In this document: in pieces, positions 9,447 through 18,069 of the stretch
Layout of the letters: each line of letters begins with the position of its first letter
How positions within the stretch are numbered: position 1 is the stretch's first letter
Origin: Acidobacteriota bacterium
Lineage (GTDB): Bacteria > Acidobacteriota > Polarisedimenticolia > Polarisedimenticolales > Polarisedimenticolaceae
Direction of reading: 5' to 3'
DNA: 64,000 nucleotides
NCBI GenBank assembly: GCA_029861955.1
Contig: JAOTYK010000019.1
Coordinates: 18,606-82,605, forward strand
Position numbers and translations under genes: made by a program
Notes under the pieces: model-generated
What the model saw: the letters and a program-made list of their open reading frames with translations, nothing else
What the model was told of the DNA's origin: nothing
Databases searched by the model: none

Positions 9447-11504
9447 CTACTCGCGGAACGGTGTGTCTTGCTCGTACCCGCGAAGTCGTTGTCCGATGAA
9501 TCGTGCCAGCGCCGGATTCTGTTCCCGTCGAGCCAGTTCCAGCGCCTCCGCTGCCAGGGATCGAGCCTCTTCGAACTGTCCGGCCTCTGCGTGGGCGGCT
9601 GCCAGGGTGTCGAGGATCGTGGCGTCGAGGCCCCCGGCGAGTTCGCGCGCTCTGGCGGCCAACTGAACCGCCCGTGCTCCGTCTCGCAACGCCGGATCCC
9701 GTTCGGTCGCCAGGAGCCAGGCCAGCTCCGTGAGGGCACCCACGCCATCGCCGTCGAGTTCAACGGAACGGATCAGATGGGTTCGCGCGTCCCGTGACCG
9801 ACCGGACTGCCGCGACGCGACTCCCAAATTGAAGTGGGCTTCGGCGGAGAGCGGTGTCTCCTCGACGAGCCGCGAGAAGAGCTGCACCGCGCGGTCGATA
9901 TCGCCGGCGTACATCTCCGCGATTCCCAGGTTTGTTCTGAGCGCCGGATCGTCGGGGCGGATCTCATGGGCGCGCCGGTACATCCCGAGGGCCTGATCGT
10001 ATCGACCCGCCGCAGACAGCATGCCACCCAGCCCGTTCATCGCGTCGGCCTGGCGAGGATCGATCCGCAGGGCGGCCTGATAGCTCTCGACGGCCTCTCG
10101 CGCCCTCCCCGCAGAGGCGAGAGCCCGCCCCAGCGTCACACGATTGTGCGCCAGTTCTTCGTTCAGGCGGCGAGTCTGGGGCTCGTTGAGGCGACCGCTG
10201 GTTCGTCGGCCGGTCTGATAGGCGATGGTCGATTCGAGGAGCGCGATCGCCGCCTCGGGGTCCGACGCGATGCGGGACTCGGCCATGCCGGGAAGGAAGA
10301 CCTCGACGGGTAGGTACGGATTGAGGGATCGGCCCGGGTAGGGGAGCGCTCGAGGCAGAAGCTCGGCACCCTCGATAGACAGGAGATCGAGATCGGCGAT
10401 CAGGGTCTCGGCCTCGACCTTCCCACGGTAGATGACGGCCAGTCTGCCACGCTCGTCGAAAAGGTACGAGGTCGGGACGGCGAGCTCGCGAACGCGGGCG
10501 AACTGGAGACGTTCGAGTTCCGCAAGCCTGTCGAGGAGGTTCGAGTCGGCCTCCGCAGAAACAAATGGCAGCCGGAGTTCCGCGACGCGCCCGCGTGCGT
10601 CGTCAAGGGTCGTGGGGCTCTCCGGATCGAGACCCTCCACCGTAGCCGCAACGATCTCGAGACCGGCTGTGGAGAGTCTGTCGTGGGCGTCGCGTAGTGT
10701 CTGCAACTCCTCGATACACGGACTGCACCAGCTGGCCCAGAGGTTGAGAAGCGTGGGATGCCCCTGTGTGGGAACGGCGATCGCAGCGTCCGGTTCCAAG
10801 GAACGAACATCGACCGCCGTCATCGGGAATCGTCGCGAGAGCACCGTCCGGTTCGGAATCTGTGAACCGACCGGGCGCGGCGAGCTGGGAAGGTCAGGGG
10901 TCACGGTGCGGGGTGCCACGGCCTGCGCCGTTCCACGCCCCTGTTCCAGCAAGAACCTGCCGCCCGCTTGAACCCCGTCGAACCGCTCCTGTTCTCCGCC
11001 TGGCCAATCGACGACCACGGAATCGATCTCCGGGGTTGAAGACAAACCGAAGTGCACCCACTTGCTGGACTGGGAACGGAATCCGTCCCCGGCCGTGAGG
11101 TAGCGAACGAGTGCCGGCGAGGAGGCGTCGGCAAACTCGATCTCGATGCGAGCACCGATGCCGTCGCGGTTACTGGTCACCCCGCGCAGTCTGAGGGCCA
11201 CGGACGGTCCGTGCTCTCCACGGTTCAACATCAATCGCACACGCGGTGCCGTCCGGTTGCGCAGCCAGAAGTCGAGGTCGCCGTCCTGATCCCAGTCGAC
11301 CGATGCTTGCCCACGCGCGTCGTCAACGAAATCGAGTCCACTCACGGCGGAGATATCGGCGAAGCGCTCCGAGCCCGTGTTCAGCAGGACGACGTTACGC
11401 TCATTCCCGCTCCAGTTACGCCCCTCTCGAAGAAATTCGTTGATCTGCGCCCAGCCGCTGGTGTACGAGGCGGTCGGTAACGAGTTGTCCGGTGATTGCG
11501 ACAC
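9447..11504 (-). CDS. C-terminal part of a CRTAC-like protein: last FG-GAP blade, ASPIC/UnbV, thioredoxin and TPR domains
   Basis: This frame continues, in register, the gene ending with TGA at 11526-11528; only seven codons separate that TGA from the GTG at 11504 used here. It starts with the family's SFFWRQVVSQSP segment (first residues before the GTG). Then come one more Asp-rich blade (DWDQDGDLDFW, about 70-80), an ASPIC/UnbV domain (about 100-185), a TlpA-like thioredoxin domain with WASWCSPC (Cys260 and Cys263), and several TPRs (about 455-640). There is no signal peptide and only a weak ribosome binding site, so it is unlikely to be an independent secreted protein. It is most likely the second half of one polypeptide of about 1300 residues, made by recoding or lost by a nonsense change. 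Confidence 0.75.
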   Translation of the reverse strand: MSQSPDNSLPTASYTSGWAQINEFLREGRNWSGNERNVVLLNTGSERFADISAVSGLDFVDDARGQASVDWDQDGDLDFWLRNRTAPRVRLMLNRGEHGPSVALRLRGVTSNRDGIGARIEIEFADASSPALVRYLTAGDGFRSQSSKWVHFGLSSTPEIDSVVVDWPGGEQERFDGVQAGGRFLLEQGRGTAQAVAPRTVTPDLPSSPRPVGSQIPNRTVLSRRFPMTAVDVRSLEPDAAIAVPTQGHPTLLNLWASWCSPCIEELQTLRDAHDRLSTAGLEIVAATVEGLDPESPTTLDDARGRVAELRLPFVSAEADSNLLDRLAELERLQFARVRELAVPTSYLFDERGRLAVIYRGKVEAETLIADLDLLSIEGAELLPRALPYPGRSLNPYLPVEVFLPGMAESRIASDPEAAIALLESTIAYQTGRRTSGRLNEPQTRRLNEELAHNRVTLGRALASAGRAREAVESYQAALRIDPRQADAMNGLGGMLSAAGRYDQALGMYRRAHEIRPDDPALRTNLGIAEMYAGDIDRAVQLFSRLVEETPLSAEAHFNLGVASRQSGRSRDARTHLIRSVELDGDGVGALTELAWLLATERDPALRDGARAVQLAARARELAGGLDATILDTLAAAHAEAGQFEEARSLAAEALELARREQNPALARFIGQRLRGYEQDTPFRE

Positions 11505-11528
11505 GACCTGCCGCCAGAAGAAGCTTCA
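11498..11528 (-). promoter_or_regulatory. in-frame TGA followed by a SECIS-like hairpin (candidate selenocysteine recoding site)
   Basis: The TGA (11528-11526) is the only stop between two halves of one reading frame. Counting from the base after UGA, bases 12-17 (GCGGCA) pair with bases 23-28 (UGUCGC), giving five Watson-Crick pairs and one G-U. The closed five-base loop is GGUCG, with GGUC at +18 to +21. In E. coli fdhF the SelB-binding loop GGUC sits at about +19 to +22 on a GCA/UGC mini-stem, so position and loop agree closely. What I see is the hairpin; decoding as selenocysteine is inference. Confidence 0.4.
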
Positions 11529-13358
11529 GAGGTCGCCGGTATCGTCACCCGTCACAAACCCGTTGCAGACGACGATGTCTTCCCAGCCGTCGTTGTTGAG
11601 ATCGCCGAACCGAGAGGACCAGGCCCACAGACCGCGGTCGACCGCGGCTTCCAGTGTCACGTCCCTGAACGTTCCGTCACCCGCATTCGCAAAGAGAGAG
11701 TTGCCGCGAGCCGTGCGCAGGAGGTGTTCTGCGGCAACTGGCGTGTGCTGTTCGGCGAACTGTGCCTGGCGGGCTACCCGGTTGCCGGCGCTCGAGAACA
11801 TATTGCCGACGTAAAGGTCCGGCCGCCCATCGCGATCGTAGTCTCCCCACGCAACCGACATTCCCGTCCCGATATCCTCGACACCGGCGACCTTGGCGAC
11901 GTCGACGAATCGGCCACCCTCGTTGCGATAGAGGCTGTTGCGGCCGAAGTCATTGGCGACGTAGAGGTCGACGTTTCCGTCGCGGTCATAGTCGTTCCAG
12001 GCCGAGGCGAAGCTGAATCTCCGGTTATGTGCGTCAAGACCTGTCGTGAGGGTGACGTCTTTGAAGCCGAACGATCCATCGTTCTGTAGTAGCACGTTGG
12101 CGCCGCCGTTTTGCGCGTCGTGGTAGGGGAACGGAGCCGAGGTCGTGGCGACCGCTCCGTCGGCATCGATGGCTCCTGCGGACCCTGTACCACTGCCACC
12201 GTACGTCGCGAGGTAGAGATCCAGGTCGCCGTCGTTGTCGTAGTCCGCAGCCGACAGCGAGTAGGCCTGCTCGACCCAGGTTGCGCGCTGGCGAACCGTG
12301 AATCGTCCCTGGCCATCGTTCTCCGCCAGGACCAGTTGGGGGTAGGTGGCCGCGGCAAGATCCTGATCGCCATCTCCGTCCAGATCGACGAGGAGAGAGC
12401 CGAAGGTCGCATCCAGCCAGTCGACTCCCGCCACCGAGGACAGATCCCGAATGCTTCCGTCGGGTTGCTGGACCCACAAGCGATTCGGAAGCCCGCCCTC
12501 CTCGCTGATATAGACGTCATCCAGGCCGTCGCCGTTGACGTCACCCACCGCGATTCCGCTGTGGCCGAGCAGTGTCATGAAATCAAACTGGGAGATGACG
12601 GACGCCCAACGATCGACGCCGATCTCGAACTGGGAGACGGAATCTTCGAGTGCCGCGGTTACCGTCTCCGTCACATCGCCGAACAACGGACCCGATTTCG
12701 ATTCGAAAAAGACCCGTTCGCGCTCCAGGATCTCCGCCGAGAGCATCTGAGGCCGGCCACCGCGCGTTGCAGGCGACTTCCAGGTGACTTGCCATTCCTC
12801 GGTGCGTTGTGAGGAGACGGTGTCCGACTGAGCATAGAAGGTCCACCGAACGCGAGTATCAAACTGGGCGTCTCGTACGGTGATCCGGTAGATCTTGGGT
12901 TTGATTCGTATCGGAGTACCTTCGGGTACGCGAAGGGAGTCGTGGAGCCCATCGAAGTACCGACCCACGGCGATTCGTCGCTCTGCGGGGGTCTCGCTGC
13001 CTTCGGTTCGGGGTCGCGTCACAGAGAGCGATCCTTCGCGATAGACGGAACCCGCATCCCCGATCGCCGGTGCACGGACGGCGACCGTCGGGCCGTCGTC
13101 GATGGACACGTCGGGTTCGACGAGACCGTCGCGGATCCGCTTGAGTTCTGCGGTGGCGGCGTTGGTGAGTTGTTCACCCGTCCAGGCCTGCAGCGTCGGG
13201 TCCTCGGTCGTTCGTAGCGGGGACAGCCCCGAAACGACGACGGCCGTGGCGCCGTCGGAACCTGCGTCGGAAGGGGCAGGGGGAGCCTCTCCGCAGCCGA
13301 GGATGAAGAGGAGGACTAGGCCCCCGAGTGCGACACACGTCTTTTGAACAAAGCTCAT
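11526..13358 (-). CDS. N-terminal part of a CRTAC-like lipoprotein with FG-GAP/VCBS repeats
   Basis: From the ATG at 13358 (the frame is open further upstream but without a signal peptide) the protein has 610 residues. It starts with a lipoprotein signal whose lipobox ends in LFILGC, Cys22. A region of about 250 residues with no clear domain follows. Then six Asp-rich FG-GAP-type repeats: DVNGDGLDDVY, DLDGDGDQDLA, DYDNDGDLDLY, DYDRDGNVDLY, DYDRDGRPDLY and DLNNDGWEDIV. The seventh blade lies after the TGA, in the next feature, so the propeller is split by the stop. CRTAC-like proteins are secreted or surface-bound and probably bind calcium; their substrates are mostly unknown. It ends at GDDTGDL-TGA. 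Confidence 0.8.
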   Translation of the reverse strand: MSFVQKTCVALGGLVLLFILGCGEAPPAPSDAGSDGATAVVVSGLSPLRTTEDPTLQAWTGEQLTNAATAELKRIRDGLVEPDVSIDDGPTVAVRAPAIGDAGSVYREGSLSVTRPRTEGSETPAERRIAVGRYFDGLHDSLRVPEGTPIRIKPKIYRITVRDAQFDTRVRWTFYAQSDTVSSQRTEEWQVTWKSPATRGGRPQMLSAEILERERVFFESKSGPLFGDVTETVTAALEDSVSQFEIGVDRWASVISQFDFMTLLGHSGIAVGDVNGDGLDDVYISEEGGLPNRLWVQQPDGSIRDLSSVAGVDWLDATFGSLLVDLDGDGDQDLAAATYPQLVLAENDGQGRFTVRQRATWVEQAYSLSAADYDNDGDLDLYLATYGGSGTGSAGAIDADGAVATTSAPFPYHDAQNGGANVLLQNDGSFGFKDVTLTTGLDAHNRRFSFASAWNDYDRDGNVDLYVANDFGRNSLYRNEGGRFVDVAKVAGVEDIGTGMSVAWGDYDRDGRPDLYVGNMFSSAGNRVARQAQFAEQHTPVAAEHLLRTARGNSLFANAGDGTFRDVTLEAAVDRGLWAWSSRFGDLNNDGWEDIVVCNGFVTGDDTGDL

Positions 13359-13385
13359 GAGGTGTCTCACCGGCCGGAAACGCCA

Positions 13386-13394
13386 AGTATAGCA
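13386..13394 (-). promoter_or_regulatory. extended -10 promoter element for the CRTAC-like gene
   Basis: On the minus strand the sequence reads TGC-TATACT (13394-13386), an extended -10 box matching TATAAT at five of six positions. It lies about 28 bases upstream of the ATG at 13358. No good -35 box is visible, as is common for extended -10 promoters. Confidence 0.45.
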
Positions 13395-13556
13395 ACTTAC
13401 GGCGTTCACTTGCGGATCGTCCGACAGCAGACAAAGCACCGCGCGGGTCCAATTCTCCGGAGGGGCGGGTATCTTGTGGGTGCCATCTCCCCCATGGGGT
13501 TGGGTGCCATTGATGAGGCTCCCAATCCCATTTTTAGAGATCATTCGAGGTAATTC

Positions 13557-13598
13557 AGCCTCCCGCCACCCCCCCCGGGTCGGGAGGCTGTTTTTTTT
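13557..13598 (+). terminator. rho-independent terminator upstream of the sigma factor
   Basis: A perfect 9-bp stem, AGCCTCCCG (13557-13565) with CGGGAGGCT (13581-13589), is followed by G and eight T residues (13591-13598). The T-run is only on the plus-strand side. No plus-strand gene lies just upstream, so it must end a leader or small RNA that starts in the gap, or control read-through into the sigma gene. Confidence 0.85.
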
Positions 13599-13680
13599 GT
13601 GAACTCGTTGGCGTCGGGTGTCCTTATCCTGTGACGGGACGGCTCGACCGCCCCGGATCACGAGCCTCGGGAGAGACGTT

Positions 13681-14301
13681 GTGAGTGGTTCGCACCCCGG
13701 TCAGGATGGCAAGCCCACGGATACGGAACTGGTCAAGCAGTTTCAGACCGGCGAGGATCGGGACGACGCGTTCATGCAGCTGTTCGAGCGCTACGGTCCC
13801 ATCACTTTCGCCTTTCTTCGTCGTCGGATCGGCAACGGCGAGGTGGCGGCCGAAGTTAACCAGGAGTTGTACCTCGGCGTCCTGACTGCGCTGGACGGCT
13901 TTCGAGGGCAGGCATCGTTCAAGACCTGGCTGTTCCGAATGGCCCAGAACAGGCTTCTCAACCTTCGCCGCCGATGGCGAACCCACGCCGACGAGATCCC
14001 GGCAGCGACACCCGATGCGCTGCAGGAGGATCTACTCCGTGCCGACCAGCCGGACCCCGACCACCAACTGGCCAAGGCTCACGTCGGTGCGACGATGCAG
14101 AACTGCCTGGCCGGTCTCAACGAGGTGCAACGGGCGGTCGTCATCGGCAACTACTTTGGCGGCGAGACCCTCGAGCAGTTGACCCGCTCGTTGCGGCTGA
14201 CCAATCGAAGCGGTGCCCGGGCGACTCTGATCGCCGCACAAAGGAAACTTCGTAAGTGTCTCGAAAAAGCGGGTGTGGGTGCCCGCGATATCGTGGACTG
14301 A
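13681..14301 (+). CDS. sigma-70 family RNA polymerase sigma factor (ECF-like)
   Basis: From the GTG at 13681, preceded by GGGAGAG, the protein has 206 residues. Region 2 is seen at about 32-105: FMQLFERYGP, the helix with NQELYLGVLTALDGFRG, then the TWLFRMAQNRLLNLRRR core-binding and -10 segment. Region 4 (about 145-200) has LNEVQRAVVIGNYFGG and a recognition helix NRSGARATLIAAQRKLRKCL. It lacks the regions of housekeeping sigma factors. The anti-sigma-like gene follows 14 bases downstream. The target regulon is unknown; the neighbouring CHAT and CRTAC genes are the natural first guess. Confidence 0.85.
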   Translation: MSGSHPGQDGKPTDTELVKQFQTGEDRDDAFMQLFERYGPITFAFLRRRIGNGEVAAEVNQELYLGVLTALDGFRGQASFKTWLFRMAQNRLLNLRRRWRTHADEIPAATPDALQEDLLRADQPDPDHQLAKAHVGATMQNCLAGLNEVQRAVVIGNYFGGETLEQLTRSLRLTNRSGARATLIAAQRKLRKCLEKAGVGARDIVD

Positions 14302-14315
14302 GGGAGACGCGGGCA

Positions 14316-15170
14316 ATGAGTTCTAACGCAGGTCGCAATAGAGCGAACCCCGTCGGGTGTGGATTCCTCTCGGAGAGAGAGCTGGATGCCTGGCTCGATG
14401 GGCGTATGGCCACGCCTCAGCGCATGGCGTTTCTTGAACACCAACATACCGGGTGTGCCGACTGCGCGTTGCTGGCGGCGGACATGGCATCGTTTTCCAC
14501 CGTTGTACGCCACGGCCCGTTGGTGGGCGAGCGTCGCCAGTTCGACGCGACACGAGCCATCGTCGCCGCGCGGCTCAGGCAGGAACCGGTCATGGAGAAG
14601 CCCGCAGGGTTCTCGTTTGCGGCTCCGTGGTCCTGGTTGTCGTGGCGGCTCGTCGGCGGGTTGGCGGCGGCGGCTCTGATCGTCGTGGTCTTCGCGCCGG
14701 ATCTCTTTCGTCAGGGCTCCCCGGGTCAGTTCACGTTACCGGACGGGAGCGATGTGGTCTTCACGCCTGGGTCGATCCAGCCTCCGCCTGTGACCCGTGG
14801 GTCGGGCGCAGGAGGGGTCGTCGATCTCTGGTCTCGGGCCGACGAGGCCTGGCGCAACGGGGAGTGGCGCGAGGCCGCCGACGCGCTGGGTCGTATCCGT
14901 GAACTCGCACCGGGTCCCGACGTCGCGCTCTATCACGGTCGGGCGCTCGTCATGGCCGGAGAGTTCGAAGAGGGCGATAGCGCCTTCGTGTCGGCCGAAA
15001 GCCAGAGCGACGCGATCGGGGCGGACACCACGACCATCCTCCATTCGCGAGGGATGGCGGCGCTGGGTCGACACCATCTGGACGACGCCCGACGCTATCT
15101 TCAGATCGTTGCGTCACGCGATCATCCGCTGGCGGCGGACGCGCGAGAGCTGCTCGAGCGCCTCGACTAG
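14316..15170 (+). CDS. membrane-bound anti-sigma-like protein with degenerate zinc-finger motif and TPR-like C-terminus
   Basis: The protein has 284 residues from the ATG at 14316, with AGGGAG upstream. The N-terminal cytoplasmic part starts with LSERELDAWLDGR and contains a cysteine/histidine cluster, EHQHTGCADC. It is close to the anti-sigma zf-HC2/ZAS motif, although the His-Cys spacing is not the standard HxxxCxxC. One transmembrane helix follows at about 113-130 (WRLVGGLAAAALIVVVFAP). The extracytoplasmic part has a tandem TPR-like region from about 168. Position after the sigma gene supports the anti-sigma role, which is inferred. Its stop lies five bases from the stop of the convergent CHAT gene. 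Confidence 0.75.
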   Translation: MSSNAGRNRANPVGCGFLSERELDAWLDGRMATPQRMAFLEHQHTGCADCALLAADMASFSTVVRHGPLVGERRQFDATRAIVAARLRQEPVMEKPAGFSFAAPWSWLSWRLVGGLAAAALIVVVFAPDLFRQGSPGQFTLPDGSDVVFTPGSIQPPPVTRGSGAGGVVDLWSRADEAWRNGEWREAADALGRIRELAPGPDVALYHGRALVMAGEFEEGDSAFVSAESQSDAIGADTTTILHSRGMAALGRHHLDDARRYLQIVASRDHPLAADARELLERLD

Positions 15171-15174
15171 ATCG

Positions 15175-17592
15175 CTAGTCCTGGGGGCGCAGCACGACGA
15201 CGAACGGAGCCCAGTAGGCTGGGTGCGGCTGCGTGGCCGATACGTGGCGGCGCGCCAGGGCGAGGGCTCGCACGGCGTCCCCGTCGTCCCGCAACCCACG
15301 GTGGTAGGCCGTCATCAACATCTCTGTGGACGTGTCTTCCACACTCCACAGGCTCGCCGTCACGCCGCTCGCGCCCGCCTGCAGGAATGCCCACGTCAAT
15401 CCGACCACACCCTCTCCTGGCACGATCTCGCCCTCGCCGGTCTGACACGCAGAGAGAATGACAAGCGAGCCATCCAGATCCAGTCGGGCGATTTCCGGCA
15501 CCGTCCACCGATCGCCGTCGCTCAGAAGGACGGCACAGCGCCGGGGGTCCGACGATGAGGCCAGCGCGTGGGTCGCGAAGTGGAGGGTTCCGAAGCGGCC
15601 CAGATCCAGGCGATCCAACCGGTCTCGTGTGAACTGATCGGCCCAGAGGGTCTCCGGTTCCGTCTCACCCCAGAGGGTCCTGAGAGTCGTCAACTCCCGT
15701 TGCGCGAGCGGCAGTCGGGTGAAGTCCGCGCCCGCAGAGAATCTTGGATCGCCGGCCAGTAGAACCGGGGCGTGCGTTTCATGGGTGCGAGGTATCGCAC
15801 CGGCCAGGGGTAACCGCGCAACCTCGTGTTGTTCGGCGACGAACGTCGGAACTCCGCCTGTCGTTCCGGTCGGCAGGGCAGCGAACGGCACCAGATTCAG
15901 GTCCTGGTCCGCGACCACATACCAGCGTTCGGCCTTTTCGACCGAGGAGGTGAGGTCGCCGAGTAAGAGTTGGTAGAGCTCCACGCCGACGCCGATGTCT
16001 CGATCCAGGTCCTGCATCGGGCGCTGTTGGGCTTCTCGAACCAAAAGGGGTCTTCGCAACGCGTTGCGATAACGCGTGGTCAGCGGGCGCAACGTGGACC
16101 AACCCGGGATGGCGCGGCTTCGGACCTCGTCCCGATGTACCAGAAGCGCGGCACCGCGATCCGTACCGATGAGGAAACTGAGCAGCACCTCGTGGGGCTT
16201 CAGGGATCGCCTCAGGATCGCGAGCGATGTCGCCGCCGGAATCCGCCGGCCCTCCTGCTCCGTGAATCGTCTGAGACTTCGGGCATGAGCCTGCTCCATC
16301 ACTCCGAGTAGTTCCTCATGCTGCGCCTGTTCGGCGAGTCGGGCCGCGAGGTCGGCGAACGGCTCCGTCCGTTCGCGGAGATAGCCGAGGCCGGAACGTC
16401 GGGGATCCAGGCCGTCGGCCTGGCTCTCAAGGATGTGAAGCGCGTCGCGAAGCAGATCGTCGACACCGGCATCGCCCCCGTCGCCGGCGAGGATCGCCTT
16501 GGAGAGCAGGGCGCGAGATAACCAACGATGTTCGGGAATGCCACCGGTCTCCGTCTCCGCCACGACATCGGACAGAACGGAGATCGCTTCGTCACGACCG
16601 CCACCACGAAAGAGTGCCTCACCCAGGAAAATACGAGCCAGCGTTTGATCGGGGAGGTCGGCACCCTCCACATCGACCGAACGGAGTAGCTCGATGGCCT
16701 CGTCATACCGACCGGTCGCCAGACGAGAGCGACCCTGGCCGAGTCTCGCGGCCGTGGAGACCTTCGGGTGATCACTCCCGACGAGGGCGAACCAACGCTC
16801 GCTCTCCTCGAACTGTTCCAGGCTTCGATGGAGGTCGGCCCGGGCGACACAGATGCGGTCGCGCCAGCGACTGTCGCCGATCGCCGTGGCTTCCGTGAAG
16901 ACCTGGTCGAGAATCTCTGCCGCCTCGGTCAGGCTGCCGGTGTTCTTAAGGATGATGGCCCGGTTGTAGCTGGCACGACGGGCGGAACCATCCATCTCGA
17001 GTGCGCGCAGTCCCGCGATCGCACGGTCGAGATGCTCCAGCGCAGACGCGATCTCGCCACTCTCGAGCAGCATTCCCGCGAAGTTGTTGTGGTAGAACGC
17101 CGCCAGGTCGTCGCGTCCGGCGAGGGAGGCGTTGTCGAGCGCCATGACATACGCCTCGCGAGAGGCGGGGTAGTCCTGTCGGCGTAGGGCGATGGCGCCC
17201 AGTCGATTCGCGGATCTCGCGATGCCGACCGGATTCTCGATGTCGCGGGCAAGTTCTCGTGCTCGTCTCGCATGGGCGTGAGCCCGGTCGAGGCTATCCT
17301 CCGCGCGGCCACGGTAGGCGATCTCTCCCAGGATCCATGGAGGGCGCCAATCACCGGGGCAACGGGCCTCGCGTTCGACGACCTGAGTGGTGAACTCCGC
17401 AACCGTATCGTTCTTGCGCGCCCGCCCGAGAGCGTCGAGCCATGCGTTCTCGTCGGGGCACGGGTCGAGTTCGGGCGCGGAACTCTCGTCGGCGGGGGGA
17501 GCGGTCGGCTCAGGATCCCCGGCTGGACAACCGGGGATGACGAGCAGGAAGAGCAGGATGGGCCAGGCTATCCATCGGCGGCGAACGGGCAT
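15175..17592 (-). CDS. CHAT-domain TPR lipoprotein (caspase-like cysteine peptidase fold)
   Basis: The protein has 805 residues. It has a lipoprotein signal (PILLFLLVIPGC), then an acidic proline-rich stretch and a long TPR array (about 90-430). The C-terminal CHAT domain keeps both catalytic residues: His675 in HFATHA and Cys716 in LSACQTGEG. It ends with the family's GVTASLWSVEDTSTEMLM segment. CHAT proteases are cleaved or activated by partner signals in several bacterial systems (for example TPR-CHAT with type III-E CRISPR). Here the lipobox puts it outside the cytoplasm and no effector partner is visible. It is convergent with the sigma/anti-sigma pair. Confidence 0.88.
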   Translation of the reverse strand: MPVRRRWIAWPILLFLLVIPGCPAGDPEPTAPPADESSAPELDPCPDENAWLDALGRARKNDTVAEFTTQVVEREARCPGDWRPPWILGEIAYRGRAEDSLDRAHAHARRARELARDIENPVGIARSANRLGAIALRRQDYPASREAYVMALDNASLAGRDDLAAFYHNNFAGMLLESGEIASALEHLDRAIAGLRALEMDGSARRASYNRAIILKNTGSLTEAAEILDQVFTEATAIGDSRWRDRICVARADLHRSLEQFEESERWFALVGSDHPKVSTAARLGQGRSRLATGRYDEAIELLRSVDVEGADLPDQTLARIFLGEALFRGGGRDEAISVLSDVVAETETGGIPEHRWLSRALLSKAILAGDGGDAGVDDLLRDALHILESQADGLDPRRSGLGYLRERTEPFADLAARLAEQAQHEELLGVMEQAHARSLRRFTEQEGRRIPAATSLAILRRSLKPHEVLLSFLIGTDRGAALLVHRDEVRSRAIPGWSTLRPLTTRYRNALRRPLLVREAQQRPMQDLDRDIGVGVELYQLLLGDLTSSVEKAERWYVVADQDLNLVPFAALPTGTTGGVPTFVAEQHEVARLPLAGAIPRTHETHAPVLLAGDPRFSAGADFTRLPLAQRELTTLRTLWGETEPETLWADQFTRDRLDRLDLGRFGTLHFATHALASSSDPRRCAVLLSDGDRWTVPEIARLDLDGSLVILSACQTGEGEIVPGEGVVGLTWAFLQAGASGVTASLWSVEDTSTEMLMTAYHRGLRDDGDAVRALALARRHVSATQPHPAYWAPFVVVLRPQD

Positions 17593-17623
17593 CGACGGAT
17601 TCTACTCGACGGAGCAGAGGATC

Positions 17624-17995
17624 TCAGCGCCGGGGTTTCTTTCCCTTGTCGGAGCGCAGTTTTTTCTTCGTCTTCTTCTTGGCGTCCTCGTCGGTCTTCT
17701 GGGTCTCATCTTCGCTCTTCTCTAGCTGCGTGAGCCACGCGTTGCCGCTGTCGCCGAAGAGATCCTCGAGGGTGTTGACGGCGGCCGATTCAGGCGCCGG
17801 CGCCGGACAGAGCGGTGCCCCACTCTTGGGCTTGGCCTTGGGGGTCGTCTCGGCCTTGGCGGTGGTCTTCGCTTTTGCGCCGTCGTCTTTCTTGACCTTC
17901 TCCTCGTCGGTCACGGCAGCCACAAGGCTTGTCGAGACGAGAAGAGCCAGGGCCAGCACGCCGGTCGCCAGTCGAGATCGTTCGAATCGCTTCAT
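17624..17995 (-). CDS. small secreted lysine-rich protein of unknown function
   Basis: The protein has 123 residues from the ATG at 17995, which has TGAGGT eight bases upstream; an in-frame ATG at 18010 lacks one. It has a signal peptide (MKRFERSRLATGVLALALLVSTSLVAA), a Lys/Ala/Thr-rich low-complexity linker, a short conserved-looking segment (NTLEDLFGDSGNAWLTQLEKSEDE) and a very basic C-terminal tail (KKKTKKKLRSDKGKKPRR). I recognise no family. It lies 31 bases upstream of the CHAT gene on the same strand and may be co-transcribed with it. Confidence 0.6.
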   Translation of the reverse strand: MKRFERSRLATGVLALALLVSTSLVAAVTDEEKVKKDDGAKAKTTAKAETTPKAKPKSGAPLCPAPAPESAAVNTLEDLFGDSGNAWLTQLEKSEDETQKTDEDAKKKTKKKLRSDKGKKPRR

Positions 17996-18069
17996 CGCCA
18001 GATACCTCATGAACTTGAGAGTCCTACCTTTATACGACGTTCGGACCGATTTGTCCCACCGTGCCCGAA

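Larger units (their letters stand above)
13359..13680. other. 322-base non-coding gap between divergent CRTAC and sigma-factor genes
   Basis: I see no convincing gene here. It contains an extended -10 element for the CRTAC gene, a 10-base direct repeat TGGGTGCCAT (13477-13486 and 13501-13510), and a strong rho-independent terminator facing the sigma gene. The segment GAGGCT (13515-13520) is complementary to AGCCTC at the start of the terminator stem (13557-13562), so an alternative anti-terminator pairing is possible. Either a small RNA or a regulated leader of the sigma operon would fit. Confidence 0.5.
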
